From NCBI GenBank assembly GCA_964527565.1, contig CAZGOY010000050.1, positions 1 to 21,945 on the forward strand: a stretch of DNA of 21,945 bases. Direction: 5' to 3'. Each line of letters opens with the position of its first letter. The first letter of the stretch is position 1. The DNA comes from JAGXQV01 sp964527565. GTDB lineage: Bacteria > Pseudomonadota > Gammaproteobacteria > Burkholderiales > Sulfuricellaceae. Of this stretch, positions 12,803-20,003 are shown piece after piece. The notes beneath the pieces were generated by a model, which saw only the letters and a program-made list of their open reading frames with translations, did not search any database and was not told the DNA's origin. The translations under genes were made by a program, and so were the position numbers.

Positions 12803-13331
12803 AGCCTGGAAAATATACCGCGAGGCGGAGCTGATCTGTCCGGCAGAGGCGGTTGAGACCGCGCTGGCGCGCCTCGCCACCGAAATCACCGCCGCGCTGG
12901 GCGCGCGCCACCCCCTGGTGTTGAGCGTGATGGGCGGCGCCGTGGTGTTCAGCGGGCATTTGCTCACCCGCCTCGAATTTCCGCTGGATTTCGACTATAT
13001 CCACGCCAGCCGCTACGGCAGCGCGACCCAGGGCGGCAAGCTGGAATGGAAAGTGCTGCCCAGGGAGCACGTGGCCGGCAGGGTGGTGCTGGTGCTCGAC
13101 GATATTCTCGACGAAGGCCACACCCTGGCGGCGATCCGCGACAAGGTGATGGCGATGGGCGCAACGGCGTTTTACAGCGCGGTTTTCGCCGACAAGGATT
13201 TGGGCCGGGAAAAGCCCATCCGCGCCGATTTTTCCGGGATCACCCTGCCCGACCGTTACGTGTTCGGCTTCGGCATGGACGTGCGCGGCGCCTGGCGTAA
13301 CCTGCCGGCGATTTATGCGCTTGCCGGGTAG
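12786..13331 (+). CDS. hpt: Hypoxanthine(-guanine) phosphoribosyltransferase
   Basis: A 181-residue type I phosphoribosyltransferase that converts hypoxanthine (and probably guanine) with PRPP to IMP or GMP. The PRPP-binding loop VVLVLDDILDEGHTL is present, with the two acidic residues intact; DEG replaces the more usual DTG. The flexible-loop region DYIHASRYG and the base-binding end PDRYVFGFGMD also fit. The ATG at 12786 follows a GGGGAG ribosome binding site; an in-frame ATG 24 bp upstream lies deeper inside ligA. The gene overlaps ligA by 17 bp, so it is likely transcribed from the zipA–ligA unit. Together with the nucleoside phosphorylase two genes on, it makes a salvage route. Confidence 0.88.
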   Translation: MLTADEAWKIYREAELICPAEAVETALARLATEITAALGARHPLVLSVMGGAVVFSGHLLTRLEFPLDFDYIHASRYGSATQGGKLEWKVLPREHVAGRVVLVLDDILDEGHTLAAIRDKVMAMGATAFYSAVFADKDLGREKPIRADFSGITLPDRYVFGFGMDVRGAWRNLPAIYALAG

Positions 13332-13386
13332 CCTGCCGGGGTTATGATGATGAGCGTGAAATGCTTTTGCGAAAAAGGAATACACC

Positions 13387-13872
13387 ATGCAATGGACCGA
13401 TGTGATGAACGACCCGAGTCTGCGCGACTTGCCCTACAAGATCGAACTGAACCGTTGGGGGAATATTGAGATGAGTCCGGCTTCGAACAGACACGGCATT
13501 TATCAGGCGTATTTGTCGAGCTTGCTGCTGCGGCAGATGCCGGTTGGTCAGGTTATCAGCGAATGCTCGGTGCAAACCACTGAAGGCGTCAAGGTTCCGG
13601 ACGTGGCATGGTGTTCCACGGAATTTTTGAAAAGACACGGCTTCGAGACCCCCTACAGCGAAGCGCCCGAGTTGTGCGTGGAGATTCTCTCCCCGTCGAA
13701 CAGCCAGTGGGAAATGCTGGAAAAGGTGCAGATTTACCTGGCGTCCGGTGCGCTCGAAGTGTGGCTGGTGAGCGAGGACGGCAAAACCGCGTTTTACAAC
13801 CGCAATGGAGCAGTCATGCAATCCGCTTTCAACGTCAATCTCGATGAACTGACCACCGCCTTGCGCTTGTAA
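13387..13872 (+). CDS. Uma2 family (DUF820) putative restriction-type endonuclease
   Basis: A 161-residue protein of the Uma2/DUF820 family, whose fold resembles PD-(D/E)XK nucleases. The family signatures are KVPDVAWCS, then PELCVEILSPSNS, then EKVQIYLASGALEVWLV. The PD, the Glu of VEIL and the Lys of the EK pair can be matched to a nuclease core. Most members have no proven biological role and occur scattered and in many copies, so nuclease activity is inferred from fold only. A good ribosome binding site (AAAAAGGA) precedes the ATG. It sits alone between two purine-salvage genes with no functional link, which suggests a later insertion. Confidence 0.85.
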   Translation: MQWTDVMNDPSLRDLPYKIELNRWGNIEMSPASNRHGIYQAYLSSLLLRQMPVGQVISECSVQTTEGVKVPDVAWCSTEFLKRHGFETPYSEAPELCVEILSPSNSQWEMLEKVQIYLASGALEVWLVSEDGKTAFYNRNGAVMQSAFNVNLDELTTALRL

Positions 13873-13905
13873 GGCCGGGATTCAATACTCAAGGACATGA
13901 AATCC

Positions 13906-14652
13906 ATGTTAGGCATTATCGGCGGCACCGGTTGCGCCCAGTTGAGCAACCTCGAAATCATCAAGCGACAGGTCATCCGCACCCCCTACGGCGAGCCGTC
14001 CGGGGCGCTGACCTTCGGCAGGATTCGGGATCACGAGGTGGTGTTCCTCGCGCGCCACGGCTACGGCCACCACCTGCCGCCGCACGAGGTCAATTACCGC
14101 GCCAATATCTGGGCGCTGCACGCCCAGGGCGTGAAAAACGTGATCGCGGTGGCCACCGTCGGCGGCATCCATCCCGATTGTCCTCCCGGCACCATTGCGG
14201 TTCCCCACCAGATCATCGACTATACCCACGGGCGCAAGTCCACCTACTACGAGGGCGGCGAGACCGAGGTGATCCACATCGATTTTACGGACCCCTACTG
14301 CGAGATGATGCGCAACCGCGCCATGCAGGCGGCCAATTTGGCCGGGGTGCGCTTCATCGATAACGGAGTGTATGCCGCCATGCAAGGCCCGCGCCTGGAA
14401 ACCGCGGCGGAAATCGACCGGTTGGAGCGCGACGGCGCCACCATGGTGGGCATGACCGGCATGCCGGAAGCGGTGTTGGCGCGCGAACTCGGCCTGTGTT
14501 ACGCCACCATCGCCGTGGTGGCCAATTACGCCGCCGGGCGCGGCAGCAGCCGCCACGGCATCCAGATGAACACCCTCGACGCGGTGTTGTCTCCGGCGAT
14601 GGAAGAAGTGCGCCTGATTCTTGAGCAGTTGGTGGCGGTGGATGGGGATTGA
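13906..14652 (+). CDS. S-methyl-5'-thioinosine phosphorylase-type nucleoside phosphorylase
   Basis: A 248-residue member of the purine nucleoside phosphorylase/MTA phosphorylase family. IIGGTG at the N-terminus binds phosphate. RHGYGHHLPPHEVNYRAN follows, and the segment GMTGMPEAVLAREL carries Gly where MTA phosphorylases usually have Thr (GMTTMPE). As I recall it, this is the hallmark of the S-methyl-5'-thioinosine phosphorylases of Pseudomonas. The enzyme would split methylthioinosine to hypoxanthine and methylthioribose-1-phosphate. The start at 13906 has AAGGA 10 nt upstream; an ATG at 13897 is only one or two nt from it. A plain MTA phosphorylase activity cannot be excluded. It ends 9 bp before rfbF. 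Confidence 0.85.
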   Translation: MLGIIGGTGCAQLSNLEIIKRQVIRTPYGEPSGALTFGRIRDHEVVFLARHGYGHHLPPHEVNYRANIWALHAQGVKNVIAVATVGGIHPDCPPGTIAVPHQIIDYTHGRKSTYYEGGETEVIHIDFTDPYCEMMRNRAMQAANLAGVRFIDNGVYAAMQGPRLETAAEIDRLERDGATMVGMTGMPEAVLARELGLCYATIAVVANYAAGRGSSRHGIQMNTLDAVLSPAMEEVRLILEQLVAVDGD

Positions 14653-14661
14653 GGAGGGGCG

Positions 14662-15429
14662 ATGAAAGCGGTGATTCTGGCGGGTGGACTCGGTACCCGG
14701 ATATCCGAGGAAACGCAGCTCAAGCCCAAGCCGATGATAGAAATCGGCGGCAAGCCCATCCTTTGGCATATCATGAAAATCTATTCCTCTTTCGGGGTCA
14801 ACGAGTTCGTAATATGCTTGGGGTACAAGGGGTATCTCATCAAGGAATACTTCGCCAACTATTACCTGCACATGTCGGACGTGACTTTCGACATGGCGGG
14901 AAATAATGTGGAAATTCATCAGAATAATGCCGAACCGTGGCGCGTGACGCTGGTCGATACCGGCGAGAAAACCATGACCGGAGGGCGCCTCAAGCGGGTT
15001 GGCGCCTACCTGGGAAGCGAGGATTTCTGCTTGACCTACGGAGACGGGGTGGCAAACGTCAACATCGGCAAATTGATGGCATTCCACGCCAAACATCACA
15101 AGCTCGCTACGGTAACCGCAGTTCAGCCGCCGGGCCGTTACGGCGCATTGGCGCTGGAAGACAAGAGCGTGCGCGGCTTTCTTGAGAAACCTCAGGGGGA
15201 CGGCGGCTGGATCAACGGCGGATTTTTTGTGCTGTCGCCCAAGGTGCTGGATTACATCGCCGATGACGCGACCAGTTGGGAAATGGAGCCCATGCGCCGC
15301 CTGGCCGCAGAAGACAACCTGGAAGCCTGGATGCACAAGGGTTTTTGGCAGCCAATGGATACCCTGCGCGAAAAAAATCAGCTTGAAGAATTATGGGCAT
15401 CAGGAAAGGCGCCATGGAAAACCTGGTGA
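14662..15429 (+). CDS. rfbF: Glucose-1-phosphate cytidylyltransferase (RfbF)
   Basis: A 255-residue nucleotidyltransferase that makes CDP-glucose from CTP and glucose-1-phosphate, the entry step to CDP-6-deoxyhexoses of surface polysaccharides. The N-terminal nucleotide loop LAGGLGTR (residues 6–13) and the following KPKPMIEIGGKPILWHI are diagnostic. LTYGDGVANVNI carries the metal-binding Asp, and INGGFFVLSP and the WQPMDTLREKNQLEELW end are typical of RfbF. The length matches the family (about 257). A strong GGAGGGG ribosome binding site precedes the ATG, 9 bp after the phosphorylase stop. Its usual neighbour rfbG (CDP-glucose 4,6-dehydratase) is missing: the next gene, 39 bp on, is the C-methyltransferase. 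Confidence 0.95.
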   Translation: MKAVILAGGLGTRISEETQLKPKPMIEIGGKPILWHIMKIYSSFGVNEFVICLGYKGYLIKEYFANYYLHMSDVTFDMAGNNVEIHQNNAEPWRVTLVDTGEKTMTGGRLKRVGAYLGSEDFCLTYGDGVANVNIGKLMAFHAKHHKLATVTAVQPPGRYGALALEDKSVRGFLEKPQGDGGWINGGFFVLSPKVLDYIADDATSWEMEPMRRLAAEDNLEAWMHKGFWQPMDTLREKNQLEELWASGKAPWKTW

Positions 15430-15468
15430 CGGTAATTCAATTTTTGGGTCAATATCGGGGAGCAATCC

Positions 15469-16704
15469 GTGAATGAAGGACACTGCCGTTTCTGTGCTAC
15501 CCCGCTCAGGTATACTTTTGTCGATCTGGGGATGTCACCTTTTTCCAATGCCTACCTCAGTGCCAGGAAACTGCATCGCATGGAGCCGTTCTATCCTCTC
15601 CATGTTTTTGTCTGCGAATCTTGCTTTCTGGTGCAGCTGGAAGAGTTTGAAAGCCCACAGCGAATTTTCAGCGATTACGCCTATTTTTCCTCCTATTCGG
15701 ATAGTTGGGTGGAACACATGCGGCGTTACGCGCTCGCCATGATAGAACGCCTGGAACTGGGCGGCACCAGCCATGTGGTGGAAATCGCCAGCAACGATGG
15801 CTACCTGCTGCGGCATTTCAAGGAGCGGGAGATTCCCGTGCTGGGTGTGGAACCGGCGGCCAACGTCGCGGCGGTGGCGCAGCAGGCCGGCATCCCGACG
15901 CGCGTGATGTTTTTCGGCAAGGACGCCGCCGTGGCGCTTGCCGGTGAAAATCGGCATGCCGACCTGCTGGTGGGCAACAATGTCCTGGCTCATGTCCCGG
16001 ATATCAACGATTTCGTCGCCGGGCTGAAGATACTGCTCAAGCCGAACGGGGTGGTAACGATGGAATTTCCCCATTTACTGCGGCTGATGGAGGGCAAGCA
16101 GTTCGACACGATTTACCACGAGCATTTTTCGTATTTCTCGCTGCTTTCTGTCGAAAGGATTTTTGCCGCCCACGGTCTCGTTTTGTTCGATGTGGATGAA
16201 CTGCCGACCCATGGCGGCTCGCTACGCATCTACGCACGCCACGCTGAGGATGGCGCCAGACCCGTGGCTGCCACGGTGCACGGCTTGCGGGAACGGGAGC
16301 GCCAGTCCGGGCTGGATGGCCTGTCAGCTTATGCCGACTTTGCCGAAGCGGTGAAGGAAACCAAGCGTAGCCTGCTGGATTTCCTGATTACCGCGAAACG
16401 CGCCGGCAAGTCGGTCGTCGGTTATGGCGCACCTGCCAAGGGTAATACCCTACTCAACTATTGTGGCATACGCGGCGACTTCATCGATTACACCGTGGAT
16501 CGCAGCCCGCACAAGCAGGGCTTGTTCCTGCCCGGCACGCACATTCCGGTCCATCACACGGGCAAGGTCCGGGAAACCCGCCCCGATTATCTGCTGATCC
16601 TGCCCTGGAACCTCAAGGACGAAGTGATAGAGCAAATGGCCGACATCCGGCAATGGGGCGGCAAATTCGTCGTGCCGATTCCACGGGTTGAGGTGGTGGG
16701 GTAA
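15469..16704 (+). CDS. Zinc-containing SAM-dependent sugar C-methyltransferase (TylC3/TcaB9-like)
   Basis: A 411-residue NDP-hexose C-methyltransferase. An N-terminal zinc site is formed by C6, C9, C49 and C52 (CRFC…CESC). The SAM-binding Rossmann motif is VVEIASNDGYLL, from about residue 100. The active-site block Y216-H217-E218-H219 (IYHEHFSYFS) matches enzymes that place a methyl on C-3 of 4-keto-6-deoxysugars. The C-terminal Methyltransf_14-type domain includes VVGYGAPAKGNTLLNYC. The product would be a branched-chain 6-deoxyhexose. The start is GTG at 15469 with GGGGAG 6 nt upstream. The sugar carrier (CDP or dTDP) is inferred from RfbF. After the stop, 69 bp precede the second toxin–antitoxin module. 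Confidence 0.9.
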   Translation: MNEGHCRFCATPLRYTFVDLGMSPFSNAYLSARKLHRMEPFYPLHVFVCESCFLVQLEEFESPQRIFSDYAYFSSYSDSWVEHMRRYALAMIERLELGGTSHVVEIASNDGYLLRHFKEREIPVLGVEPAANVAAVAQQAGIPTRVMFFGKDAAVALAGENRHADLLVGNNVLAHVPDINDFVAGLKILLKPNGVVTMEFPHLLRLMEGKQFDTIYHEHFSYFSLLSVERIFAAHGLVLFDVDELPTHGGSLRIYARHAEDGARPVAATVHGLRERERQSGLDGLSAYADFAEAVKETKRSLLDFLITAKRAGKSVVGYGAPAKGNTLLNYCGIRGDFIDYTVDRSPHKQGLFLPGTHIPVHHTGKVRETRPDYLLILPWNLKDEVIEQMADIRQWGGKFVVPIPRVEVVG

Positions 16705-16744
16705 GCTATTTCCACAATATTCATCGAATCGTAAGATAGTCAAT

Positions 16745-16750
16745 TAAAAT
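16745..16750 (+). promoter_or_regulatory. Candidate -10 element of the second toxin–antitoxin operon
   Basis: The 69-bp gap after the methyltransferase gene is markedly AT-rich compared with its surroundings. It holds TAAAAT (16745–16750, five of six -10 bases), 24 nt before the antitoxin ATG. No good -35 is at the right distance. ATTC-ATC-GAAT (16719–16729) is a small palindrome that could be an operator. Evidence is weak. Confidence 0.3.
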
Positions 16751-16773
16751 GCCGTTTTGGGGAGGGGAACGCC

Positions 16774-17007
16774 ATGTTGCATGCCATCGAACTGGAAACT
16801 GAAATTTCCGCAGACGGCAAATTGCCGGACGCATTCCATGAGGCGTTTGGCCGCAGGGCGCGGATCATCGTGTTGTTTCCTGAAAGGGAAACATCGCAAG
16901 AAAACGGAAACGCTGATGACCTGATGGTTTTTTCCGGAACCATTGACTGGCCTGTCCGGAACCCTGTGGAATGGCAGCGTTCGCAACGCAGTGAATGGAA
17001 TGAATGA
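16774..17007 (+). CDS. Putative antitoxin of a PIN-toxin pair
   Basis: A 77-residue protein that starts with a short beta-rich segment (MLHAIELETEISADGKLPD, then RRARIIVLFPE), reminiscent of AbrB/swapped-hairpin antitoxins. It ends in a charged, Trp-containing tail (GTIDWPVRNPVEWQRSQRSEW) of the kind that binds PIN toxins. I recognise the type of protein rather than a named family. A GGGGAGGGG ribosome binding site precedes the ATG. Its stop overlaps the toxin start (ATGA at 17004–17007). The role as antitoxin rests on this layout and on the toxin next door. Confidence 0.75.
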   Translation: MLHAIELETEISADGKLPDAFHEAFGRRARIIVLFPERETSQENGNADDLMVFSGTIDWPVRNPVEWQRSQRSEWNE

Positions 17008-17375
17008 TGGCGGTGCTCAATTATGTTCTGGATACGAATGCCGTGATTTATTTGCAGAAGGGCGTGTTGAAGGATGGCTTGCCCGATGGACGGATGGCGA
17101 TTTCAGTCATTACGGAAATCGAACTACGGGGATTTCCCGGATTGAGCGGGAAGCAAGTTGTTTGGCTGACACGCTTTTTTTCCAGCTTGCCTATCATTGG
17201 CTTGGAGGATGACATCAAGGAGACGGCCATCCAGTTACGGCGCAACCATCGCATCAAGGTTCCTGACGCGCTTGTGGCGGCCACAGCGTTTGCACGAAGC
17301 GCCATCCTGTTGACCAATGACGAATATCTGCACGGAATTCCCGGTTTGTCCTGTCGCAGGCTGGGATTGCGCTGA
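17004..17375 (+). CDS. vapC: Type II toxin, VapC-like PIN-domain ribonuclease (second module)
   Basis: A 123-residue PIN-domain protein. The catalytic acidic residues are visible: the Asp of YVLDTNAVIYL near the N-terminus, the Glu of ISVITEIEL, the Asp of KVPDALVAATA, and the Asp of ILLTNDEYL. It is expected to be an RNA-cleaving toxin held by the upstream partner. Two adjacent ATGs (17004 and 17007) both fit as start; the first overlaps the antitoxin stop. Its own stop overlaps the ATG of the epimerase gene in TGATG (17373–17377), so toxin and sugar gene may be translationally coupled. It is unrelated in detail to the PIN toxin at 9014–9415. Confidence 0.88.
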   Translation: MMAVLNYVLDTNAVIYLQKGVLKDGLPDGRMAISVITEIELRGFPGLSGKQVVWLTRFFSSLPIIGLEDDIKETAIQLRRNHRIKVPDALVAATAFARSAILLTNDEYLHGIPGLSCRRLGLR

Positions 17376-17902
17376 TGCGTTTTGTTGGCTCCGCAATTTC
17401 CGGCGTCTTACTGATCGAAATCGAACCACAACCCGACGAGCGCGGCTTTTTCGCCCGCAGCTGGTGCAGTGAGGAATTCGCGCGGCATGGCCTGAATCCC
17501 GCGCTGGCGCAGTGCAGCATCTCCTTCAACCTGCGGCGCGGTACCCTGCGCGGCATGCACTGGCAGGCAGCACCCCATCCGGAAACCAAGCTGGTGCGTT
17601 GCACGGCGGGGGCGATTTACGACGTGGTGCTCGACCTGCGCCCCGATTCGGGCACGTTCGGGCGCTGGCAGGCGTTTGAATTGAGTGCCGCCAACCGGCA
17701 CATGGTTTATGTCCCGGAAGGCGTGGCCCACGGTTTCCAGACGCTGGCGGACGGCAGCGAAGTGTTTTACCAGATCAGCGAATCCTATCATCCCGAATGC
17801 GCGCGCGGCGTGCGCTGGGACGACCCCGCGTTCGGCATTGCCTGGCCGCTGCCCGTTTCGGCGTTGAGCGAGAAAGACCGCTCGTACCCTTTTATTGGCT
17901 AG
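17375..17902 (+). CDS. rfbC: dTDP-4-dehydrorhamnose 3,5-epimerase-family protein (RfbC/RmlC-like)
   Basis: A 175-residue cupin epimerase. Family motifs are DERGFFARSWCSEEFARHGL, then RRGTLRGMHWQ with the catalytic His, HPETKLVRCTAGAIYDVVLD, and MVYVPEGVAHGFQTLADGSE. In this cluster it probably inverts C-3 and/or C-5 of a 4-keto-6-deoxyhexose linked to CDP, or its C-methylated form, rather than making rhamnose. No rmlA, rmlB or rmlD is in the window. The length matches the family (about 180). It begins inside the toxin stop codon and ends 2 bp before the acyltransferase gene, so the block continues as an operon. Whether it is a 3,5- or a mono-epimerase cannot be told by eye. Confidence 0.88.
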   Translation: MRFVGSAISGVLLIEIEPQPDERGFFARSWCSEEFARHGLNPALAQCSISFNLRRGTLRGMHWQAAPHPETKLVRCTAGAIYDVVLDLRPDSGTFGRWQAFELSAANRHMVYVPEGVAHGFQTLADGSEVFYQISESYHPECARGVRWDDPAFGIAWPLPVSALSEKDRSYPFIG

Positions 17903-17904
17903 CC

Positions 17905-18393
17905 ATGCTGATCATCTCCGACACCGCCCACATTTCCAGGCTCGCCGACATCGAGGATTCGCAACGAGGAAGCCGGATCGTCATCGAGGACGGCGCGATG
18001 ATCGATTCCTTCGTCAAGATCAAACCGGCGGGCGGGATGGGCGACGTGCGCATCGGCAGGAACAGTTACATCAATTCCGGCGTAGTGATCTATTCCGGCA
18101 ACGGCGTGAATATCGGGGAGGATGTGCTGGTGGCGGCGAATTGCACTTTCGCGCCGGTCAGCCACGAATTCGCGTCGCGTGCGAAAAAGATTGTCGAGCA
18201 AGGATTCAAGCCGGGCAAGAGGGGTATCGTGGTCGAGGACGATGTGTGGATCGGTGCCAACTGCGTGATTCTCGATGGCGCGATATTGCGCAAAGGCTGC
18301 GTGATCGGCGCGCATTCGCTGGTGATGGGGGAGGTGGAGTCCTACTCGATCAACGTCGGCAATCCCCTGAAAATCATGGGATACCGCGAATGA
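17905..18393 (+). CDS. Hexapeptide-repeat (left-handed beta-helix) acyltransferase
   Basis: A 162-residue sugar acyltransferase of the LbH/CatB-WbbJ type, likely to use acetyl-CoA. Hexapeptide turns repeat through the chain (ISRLADIE, VRIGRNSYINSGVVIY, VNIGEDVLVAANC, IVVEDDVWIGANCVI, AILRKGCVIGAHSLV). The likely catalytic His87 lies in FAPVSHEFA, and the C-terminus GNPLKIMGYRE is typical of O-acetyltransferases. It would acetylate a hydroxyl of the sugar made here. The start ATG at 17905 follows the epimerase stop by 2 bp; a longer in-frame ORF begins inside the epimerase gene and is not used. The stop overlaps the next start in ATGA. Confidence 0.88.
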   Translation: MLIISDTAHISRLADIEDSQRGSRIVIEDGAMIDSFVKIKPAGGMGDVRIGRNSYINSGVVIYSGNGVNIGEDVLVAANCTFAPVSHEFASRAKKIVEQGFKPGKRGIVVEDDVWIGANCVILDGAILRKGCVIGAHSLVMGEVESYSINVGNPLKIMGYRE

Positions 18394-19190
18394 AGTTCAC
18401 CGTCCTCGGTGCCGGTGGTTTCATCGGCAGCCACCTGCTGGCGCACCTTTGCAGCGCTGGTCATGAGTGTTTCGCTCCCGCACGAAGCGATACCACCTTA
18501 TTTTCCGAAGAACTTGGGCACGTGATCTACTGCATCGGCCTGACGGCGGATTTCCGCAGCCGACCGTTCGATACGGTGCGCGCCCATGTATGTCTGCTGG
18601 CGGATGTGCTGGAGAAAGCCCGTTTCGATTCGCTGCTCTACCTTTCCTCCACCCGCGTTTATGCCGGCGCCGCTAATGGGAACGAGGAAACGCCGCTGAT
18701 GGCGGGTGATCTTTACAACCTTTCCAAGCTTGCCGGCGAGTCCCTATGCCTTGCCAGCGGGCGGGAGCAGGTGCGCATCGCGCGCCTTTCCAACGTTTAT
18801 GGGGGCGACGACGATTCGGAAAATTTCCTGCCTTCCCTGATACGGGCTGCCACCAACGATAGGCTTATCACTCTCGGCACGGCCTTGGACTCAGCCAAGG
18901 ATTATGTGGCGCTTGAGGATGTCGTGGACATCCTGCCGAAAATTACCGTTTCGGGGAAGCAGCGGATATACAACGTGGCAAGCGGCAGGAATACCAGCAA
19001 TCGCGAATTGGTGGAGGGAATCCGAGGGCTGACGGGGTGCAGGGTGGAAATTGCCGGGGAGGAGAGGGAGGTCTTGTTTCCTGTCGTCAATATCCGGCGT
19101 TTGCATCAGGAATTTGGTTTTACGGCCACGCAGCTCATGGAGCGGTTGGAAAAACTGGTGGTATCTTACCGGCAAGCACGAGAGAAATAG
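18390..19190 (+). CDS. Extended SDR: NAD(P)-dependent sugar epimerase/4-ketoreductase
   Basis: A 266-residue short-chain dehydrogenase of the nucleotide-sugar type. The dinucleotide-binding loop is VLGAGGFIGSHLL (residues 5–17). The catalytic residues are S86/S87 in YLSSTRVYA and Y109/K113 in YNLSK. SNVYGGDD and DYVALEDVVDIL match the substrate-binding half. In this setting it most likely reduces the 4-keto group as the last step of the deoxysugar. It is shorter than common SDR epimerases (about 300–320). The start overlaps the acyltransferase stop by 4 bp. It is less likely to be the missing 4,6-dehydratase, because it lacks that family's TDE-type active-site pattern. Confidence 0.85.
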   Translation: MKFTVLGAGGFIGSHLLAHLCSAGHECFAPARSDTTLFSEELGHVIYCIGLTADFRSRPFDTVRAHVCLLADVLEKARFDSLLYLSSTRVYAGAANGNEETPLMAGDLYNLSKLAGESLCLASGREQVRIARLSNVYGGDDDSENFLPSLIRAATNDRLITLGTALDSAKDYVALEDVVDILPKITVSGKQRIYNVASGRNTSNRELVEGIRGLTGCRVEIAGEEREVLFPVVNIRRLHQEFGFTATQLMERLEKLVVSYRQAREK

Positions 19191-19205
19191 GAGTAAAAGA
19201 GAAAA

Positions 19206-19967
19206 ATGATCAAGATCGACATGGAAAACAGCCGGGTGATATTGGAAACGCCGCAAGGCGAGCAGTCCTATCCGATGGACAGCCCCGAGGCGTTTTCCCT
19301 CATCTCCCGCGCCTGGCTGCGCTGCGGCTGGGACAACAAATACGTTTACAGCTTCACCTGGATGGGCAGACCGGTGATCCAGCTGCCGGAAGACATGCTG
19401 CGCATCCAGGAGGCGATATACCGGGTGAAGCCCGATGTGTTGATCGAAACCGGCGTGGCGCACGGCGGTTCGCTGATTTTCTACGCCAGTCTGTTCAAGG
19501 CGACGGGCAAGGGCAGGGTGGTCGGCGTGGATATCGAGATTCGTCCGCACAATCGCCGAGCCATCGAGTCGCATGAACTATACGGCTACATCACCCTGGT
19601 GGAGGGAAGTTCGATCGAGTCGGCCATCGTCGGTCGGGTCGCCGCCTTGGTGAAACCCGGTGAAACCGTCATGGTGGTGCTGGATTCCAACCATACCAAA
19701 GCGCACGTGCTGGCCGAACTCGAAAGTTACGCGGGTTTGGTGAGCCAAGGTTCCTACATGGTCGCCACCGACGGCATCATGGGAGACCTCGTCGGCGCAC
19801 CGCGCAGCCTGCCGGACTGGGGATGGAACAACCCAAAAGCGGCAGCGGCGGAATTTGTTGCGGCGCATCCGGAATTCGTTTGCGAGGCGCCGGCATTTCC
19901 CTTCAATGAGGGAAACGTCACGGAATGCGTGACTTATTGGCCGGGCGCGTGGCTGAAAAGAATATAG
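19206..19967 (+). CDS. CmcI-family (cephalosporin hydroxylase-like) SAM-dependent methyltransferase
   Basis: A 253-residue protein of the CmcI/rhamnosyl O-methyltransferase family. The SAM-binding motif is VLIETGVAHGGSLIFYA (about residue 80), and VVGVDIEIRPHNRRAIE follows. The VVLDSNHTKAHVLAEL block, with metal-binding Asp, and YMVATDGIMGDL are characteristic. Despite the old name, most such proteins in polysaccharide clusters act as O-methyltransferases on sugars. It probably methylates a hydroxyl of the sugar made here, or the glycan it ends up on. AGGAG lies 12 nt before the ATG, overlapping the preceding stop. It is followed by 36 bp and the GT41 gene. Confidence 0.88.
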   Translation: MIKIDMENSRVILETPQGEQSYPMDSPEAFSLISRAWLRCGWDNKYVYSFTWMGRPVIQLPEDMLRIQEAIYRVKPDVLIETGVAHGGSLIFYASLFKATGKGRVVGVDIEIRPHNRRAIESHELYGYITLVEGSSIESAIVGRVAALVKPGETVMVVLDSNHTKAHVLAELESYAGLVSQGSYMVATDGIMGDLVGAPRSLPDWGWNNPKAAAAEFVAAHPEFVCEAPAFPFNEGNVTECVTYWPGAWLKRI

Positions 19968-20003
19968 TGCACATGATTTGTTCGGGGGGATTACGAGAAT
20001 ATT

